DNA of 64,000 nt, from NCBI RefSeq assembly GCF_018137965.1, contig NZ_CP073100.1, positions 5,095,754 to 5,159,753 on the forward strand, in the 5' to 3' direction. The notes below the pieces were generated by a model. The model saw nothing but the letters and a program-made list of their open reading frames with translations. It was not told where the DNA came from and searched no databases. A program made the position numbers and the translations under genes. Within the stretch, counting starts at the first letter, position 1. Each line of letters starts with the position of its first letter. Origin of the DNA: Luteolibacter ambystomatis. GTDB taxonomy: Bacteria; Verrucomicrobiota; Verrucomicrobiia; Verrucomicrobiales; Akkermansiaceae. Of this stretch, positions 61,433-64,000 are shown one piece after another.

Positions 61433-62212
61433 TCAAGCACTTGCAGCTCCAAACGGGGGGCGGACCGGGATGCCGTGTTTGGCGAAATGGCGTTTTGCCT
61501 CGCCCACGGTGTGCTTGCCGAAGTGGAAAATGCTCGCCGCCAGCACCGCATCCGCCTTGCCTTGCTCCAACACCTCCACCATGTGGTCGAGATTGCCTGC
61601 GCCGCCGCTGGCGATCACGGGGATGCCCACGGCCTCCGAAACGGCAGCCGTGAGACCGAGATCGTAACCCGCCTGGGTGCCATCCGCGTCCATGCTGGTG
61701 AGCAGGATTTCACCCGCTCCCCGGCGCCAGACTTCCTTCGCCCACTCTACCGCATCCAGGCCTACCGGAGTGCGGCCGCCGTGGGTATAGACGCCCCATT
61801 TGCCGGGGCCTTCGCGCTTGGCATCGATGGCTACCACGATGCATTGGCTGCCGAAGGCTTTGGCGCCAGCGTCCACCAGGTCGGGGTTCTTCACTGCGGA
61901 GGTATTCACCCCCACCTTGTCCGCTCCGGCCATGAGCATCTCGTGCATGTTTTCCACGCTGCGGATGCCGCCGCCGACGGTGAGCGGAATGAAACAATGC
62001 GCGGCGGTGCGGCGGACCACGTCCACCATCGTGCCGCGATTGTCGGATGAAGCGGTGATATCGAGAAAGACCAGCTCGTCCGCCTGTTGGGCATTGTAGG
62101 CCATGGCGGCCTCCACGGGATCGCCGGCGTCGATCAGGTCGACGAAATTGACGCCTTTGACCACCCGGCCATCGGTCACGTCCAGACAGGGAATGATGCG
62201 TTTCGCGAGCAC
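61433..62212 (-). CDS. hisF: Imidazole glycerol phosphate synthase subunit HisF
   Basis: 259 residues from GTG 62212, where the conserved start [20 protein letters not shown] lies; upstream in-frame sequence is not conserved. TIM-barrel active-site residues lie in IIPCLDV and [11 protein letters not shown], with [33 protein letters not shown] and [18 protein letters not shown]. HisF forms the synthase with HisH (absent here) for histidine biosynthesis. It is downstream of rpmE on the same strand but separated by a terminator. Confidence 0.95.
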   Translation of the reverse strand: MLAKRIIPCLDVTDGRVVKGVNFVDLIDAGDPVEAAMAYNAQQADELVFLDITASSDNRGTMVDVVRRTAAHCFIPLTVGGGIRSVENMHEMLMAGADKVGVNTSAVKNPDLVDAGAKAFGSQCIVVAIDAKREGPGKWGVYTHGGRTPVGLDAVEWAKEVWRRGAGEILLTSMDADGTQAGYDLGLTAAVSEAVGIPVIASGGAGNLDHMVEVLEQGKADAVLAASIFHFGKHTVGEAKRHFAKHGIPVRPPFGAASA

Positions 62213-62249
62213 GCGGGGAGCAAAGCGCCGATGCGGCCCGCCGCCAAGC

Positions 62250-62284
62250 AAAACGCCCGGCCGCAGGCTGCGGACGGGCGTTTT
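62250..62284 (-). terminator. Intrinsic terminator between rpmE and hisF
   Basis: AAAACGCCCG (62250-62259) pairs with CGGGCGTTTT (62275-62284) with an inner CCGCAG-g-CTGCGG hairpin. On the minus strand it lies 48 bases after the rpmE stop. Confidence 0.8.
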
Positions 62285-62331
62285 GTGGAAAACCTTTGTT
62301 GGTGCCGGACGGGGAGTCCGGCCGAGGTTCA

Positions 62332-62604
62332 TCAGGCGCCGAGCTTCGGCTTGCCGACGCGGCGGACAGTGCCGAAGCGCTTGGTGAACTTGTCGATGCG
62401 GCCTTCGGTGTCGACGAACTGCTTCTGACCGGTGAAGAACGGGTGGGAATCGGAGGTGATACCCATCGAGATCACGCTGTGCTCGACGCCGTCGATGACT
62501 TCCTTCTTGTCGGAGGTCTTGGTGGAGCGGGTCACGAAGCGCGCACCGGTCGTCATGTCAACGAACACGACCGGATTGTATTTGGGATGAAGATCCTTTT
62601 TCAT
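62332..62604 (-). CDS. rpmE2: 50S ribosomal protein L31, type B
   Basis: 90 residues from ATG 62604 ([52 protein letters not shown]). The short length and lack of any cysteine identify the zinc-free type B L31. It is part of the large ribosomal subunit. Upstream in-frame sequence is not conserved. hisF lies downstream on the same strand beyond a terminator. Confidence 0.93.
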   Translation of the reverse strand: MKKDLHPKYNPVVFVDMTTGARFVTRSTKTSDKKEVIDGVEHSVISMGITSDSHPFFTGQKQFVDTEGRIDKFTKRFGTVRRVGKPKLGA

Positions 62605-62722
62605 GGCGGAGAGGACCACCACGTTTCCAACGCGGCGGGGCGGGGAGAATGCCGGAAAAGTCCGGTCTGTCAAGAGGGGAGGTTGGGGGCGGGAAATCCA
62701 TCATCCCACCCTGAAAACAAGC

Positions 62723-62766
62723 GCCGGACACCCGGTATCGGAATGAACCGATACCCGATGCCCGGC
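62723..62766 (-). terminator. Long imperfect hairpin downstream of the 62877 gene
   Basis: Arms 62723-62741 and 62748-62766 pair at 16 of 19 positions, with GGTATCGG/CCGATACC at the tip around AATGAA. On the minus strand it is followed by GCGCTTGTTTTC, so it may terminate the 62877 gene. The rest of 62605-62876 has no ORF. Confidence 0.6.
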
Positions 62767-62876
62767 GGCCTGGAAAACGTGCGGGTTTGAAAACCGGGGG
62801 TGACGGGGATCGTGGGGCGATCAAGGGAGGCCGGAACCATCCCCGTCATCTGCGGTTTTGAAGCTGCCTTCCAGGT

Positions 62877-63260
62877 TCAGTCGAGGTTGAGCGTCCAGCG
62901 GGCCTTCAACTCCCGGTTCTGCCAGGGCAGACGGTGGTTGATGGGGTCCTGGAGCGTCCGGCGGACCTTGCGGCCACCGGCAAACACGAACGAAGGGGTT
63001 TCGATCGTGACGACCTCAAGGCCCTGGTAGTAGGTATCCTTGAGGATGATAACGGCATCCTCGCCAAATGCTTGGGCGAGGTGGCCGCGGAGCAGCCCGG
63101 TTTCCTTTTTCCCGAGGAACAGGAAGGCCGGGGTTTCGCCGTGGTCGGACTTGGAGCGGATCAATCGTGCGATCGCTTCAGAGTCCCAGGCTTCCCCCAT
63201 CCTCACTTCGGTGGGGACCAAAGTGTGATCGGGGATCATGTAGGGTGTGTTGGCACTCAT
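62877..63260 (-). CDS. Hypothetical protein
   Basis: 127 residues: MSANTPYMIPDHTLVPTEVR, EAIARLIRSKSDHGETPAFL, FLGKKETGLLRGHLAQAFGE, ILKDTYYQGLEVVTIETPSF. I do not recognise the family. Predicted mixed alpha/beta, probably cytoplasmic, no signal peptide. It is upstream of an imperfect terminator hairpin and downstream of the M50-like gene on the same strand. Confidence 0.72.
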   Translation of the reverse strand: MSANTPYMIPDHTLVPTEVRMGEAWDSEAIARLIRSKSDHGETPAFLFLGKKETGLLRGHLAQAFGEDAVIILKDTYYQGLEVVTIETPSFVFAGGRKVRRTLQDPINHRLPWQNRELKARWTLNLD

Positions 63261-63354
63261 GTCTGCAGGGCAACGCCCGCGACCCTACTACAACTTCCCG
63301 ACCCGGCATCTTTCGCCGAGTGACAATTCCGTTGACTTTTCTTAAGGAATCGGA

Positions 63355-64000
63355 TTATCCGGCGTTCTTCGTCCACAGCCACAGATTCTCACCCCAGACG
63401 GCGGCATGGCGCACCCACTCATGTACGAACGCTTTTCCGCTGAGCCAGGGATTATCGGCGGCCAGGCACAGCAGCAGTGCCATCACCAGCAGGTTGGCCA
63501 GATAGATGACGGTCAAGGAGAGGAAGGTGCCGTTTTCTTTCAAATCCGGCTGGTCACGCGGAATCATCCACAGCGTCCAAGCGAAGTGGAAGGTCCAGGT
63601 GAAGCCGGTGGCGGCGAAGAGGATCTTGTCCGCATAAACCGGCAGCCCGGTGGTGTGGCGGAAAATCAGATAGAGGCCCACCACCACCGCGGACCAGAAC
63701 GGAACGAAGTAAGGCGAAAGAGCGATGATGATGTTCGTCTTGTTGGTGGTGATGTAGCCGCCCTCCAGACTTACATGGAAACCGGTCACCTTGCCACGGC
63801 AGAGATAGACGAAAATGGCATGCGTCAGTTCGTGACCAAGTACGTAGAGATAGAGGAAAACGGACTGTAACAGCCCCGAAAGGAACCAGCCGACCATCAG
63901 CAACGCGCCGGTGGCGAAGTACCAGAAGGCGGAGGTCTGCCAGAAGCCGCGGTCGATCGCGGCGTGGGAAAACTGGGAGAAGAAGGTCCAGGTGGTGACC
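63355..64000 (-). CDS. M50-like membrane metallopeptidase (partial, extends beyond window)
   Basis: The frame is open to base 64000, so the N-terminus is not visible; the part seen is 215 residues. A zinc-protease HExxH is visible in LYLYVLGHELTHAIFVYLCR, preceded and followed by hydrophobic membrane segments (LSGLLQSVFLYL, ALSPYFVPFWSAVVVGLYLI, ILFAATGFTWTFHFAWTLWM, SLTVIYLANLLVMALLLCLA). This is typical of site-2-protease/M50-like proteins. A later zinc aspartate is not clearly identified, so inactivity or a divergent subfamily is possible. It is likely an inner-membrane protein. Confidence 0.8.
   Translation of the reverse strand, partial: VTTWTFFSQFSHAAIDRGFWQTSAFWYFATGALLMVGWFLSGLLQSVFLYLYVLGHELTHAIFVYLCRGKVTGFHVSLEGGYITTNKTNIIIALSPYFVPFWSAVVVGLYLIFRHTTGLPVYADKILFAATGFTWTFHFAWTLWMIPRDQPDLKENGTFLSLTVIYLANLLVMALLLCLAADNPWLSGKAFVHEWVRHAAVWGENLWLWTKNAG

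Overview
The window looks like chromosomal DNA of a Verrucomicrobiota bacterium, probably a Luteolibacter-like member of the Verrucomicrobiaceae/Akkermansiaceae. The evidence is high-GC coding sequence, paired DUF1552 and planctomycete-type cytochrome (DUF1592) genes, a sigma factor coupled to a FecR-LamG protein, very long secreted proteins with autotransporter-associated beta-strand repeats, a PEP-CTERM protein, and repeated glycan-degradation loci. The genus is inference; no rRNA gene is present to confirm it.

Layout. 1-5.5 kb: secreted LamG proteins with a sigma/FecR pair. 5.5-17.1 kb (mostly minus): DUF1552 and DUF1592 proteins, an esterase, a beta-strand-repeat surface protein and a GH95 alpha-L-fucosidase, divergent from an AraC regulator. 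18-20 kb: glutaredoxin and tyrS. 19.8-26.1 kb: a 2104-residue repeat surface protein. 26.3-35.8 kb: a lipoprotein hydrolase, a membrane protein, tRNA-His, rnc, a LamG/Ca-loop protein, a TIM-barrel isomerase, a GYF_2 membrane protein, a DUF255 thioredoxin protein and an NTF2-like protein. 36-42.1 kb: an AddB/AddA-like pair for double-strand-break processing and rpmB.

42.28-46.57 kb is a 4.3-kb mobile element bounded by 49-bp terminal inverted repeats (42 of 49 identical). It carries an IS1-like DDE transposase, a coupled small ORF, an XRE repressor, a membrane protein, an ImmA/IrrE-type metallopeptidase, a DUF4352 protein, a DUF1508 (YegP-like) protein and two small unknown ORFs. GTTC/GAAC palindromes lie upstream of the transposase and of the membrane-protein/ImmA pair. 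This suggests an ImmR/ImmA-like proteolytic switch controlling a transposon and is the most interesting candidate here.

46.7-64 kb: an unknown protein and ruvA, a small conserved gene with a nearly leaderless promoter, an isolated nuoA, a Dabb protein, a 1410-residue GH89 alpha-N-acetylglucosaminidase, a PEP-CTERM protein, an AraC regulator divergent from a PhyH dioxygenase, a HerA-like ATPase, alr, a glycine-rich RRM protein, hisF, rpmE (type B), an unknown protein and a partial M50-like membrane peptidase.

Together the secreted proteins suggest a free-living degrader of fucosylated and amino-sugar polysaccharides. Several share a C-terminal module (Ca-loop, then a YxIQxSxDLxxW segment, then an F-R-R ending) that may be a sorting or anchoring domain. 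A repeated terminator motif (three copies) and a REP-like hairpin cluster are notable non-coding features.
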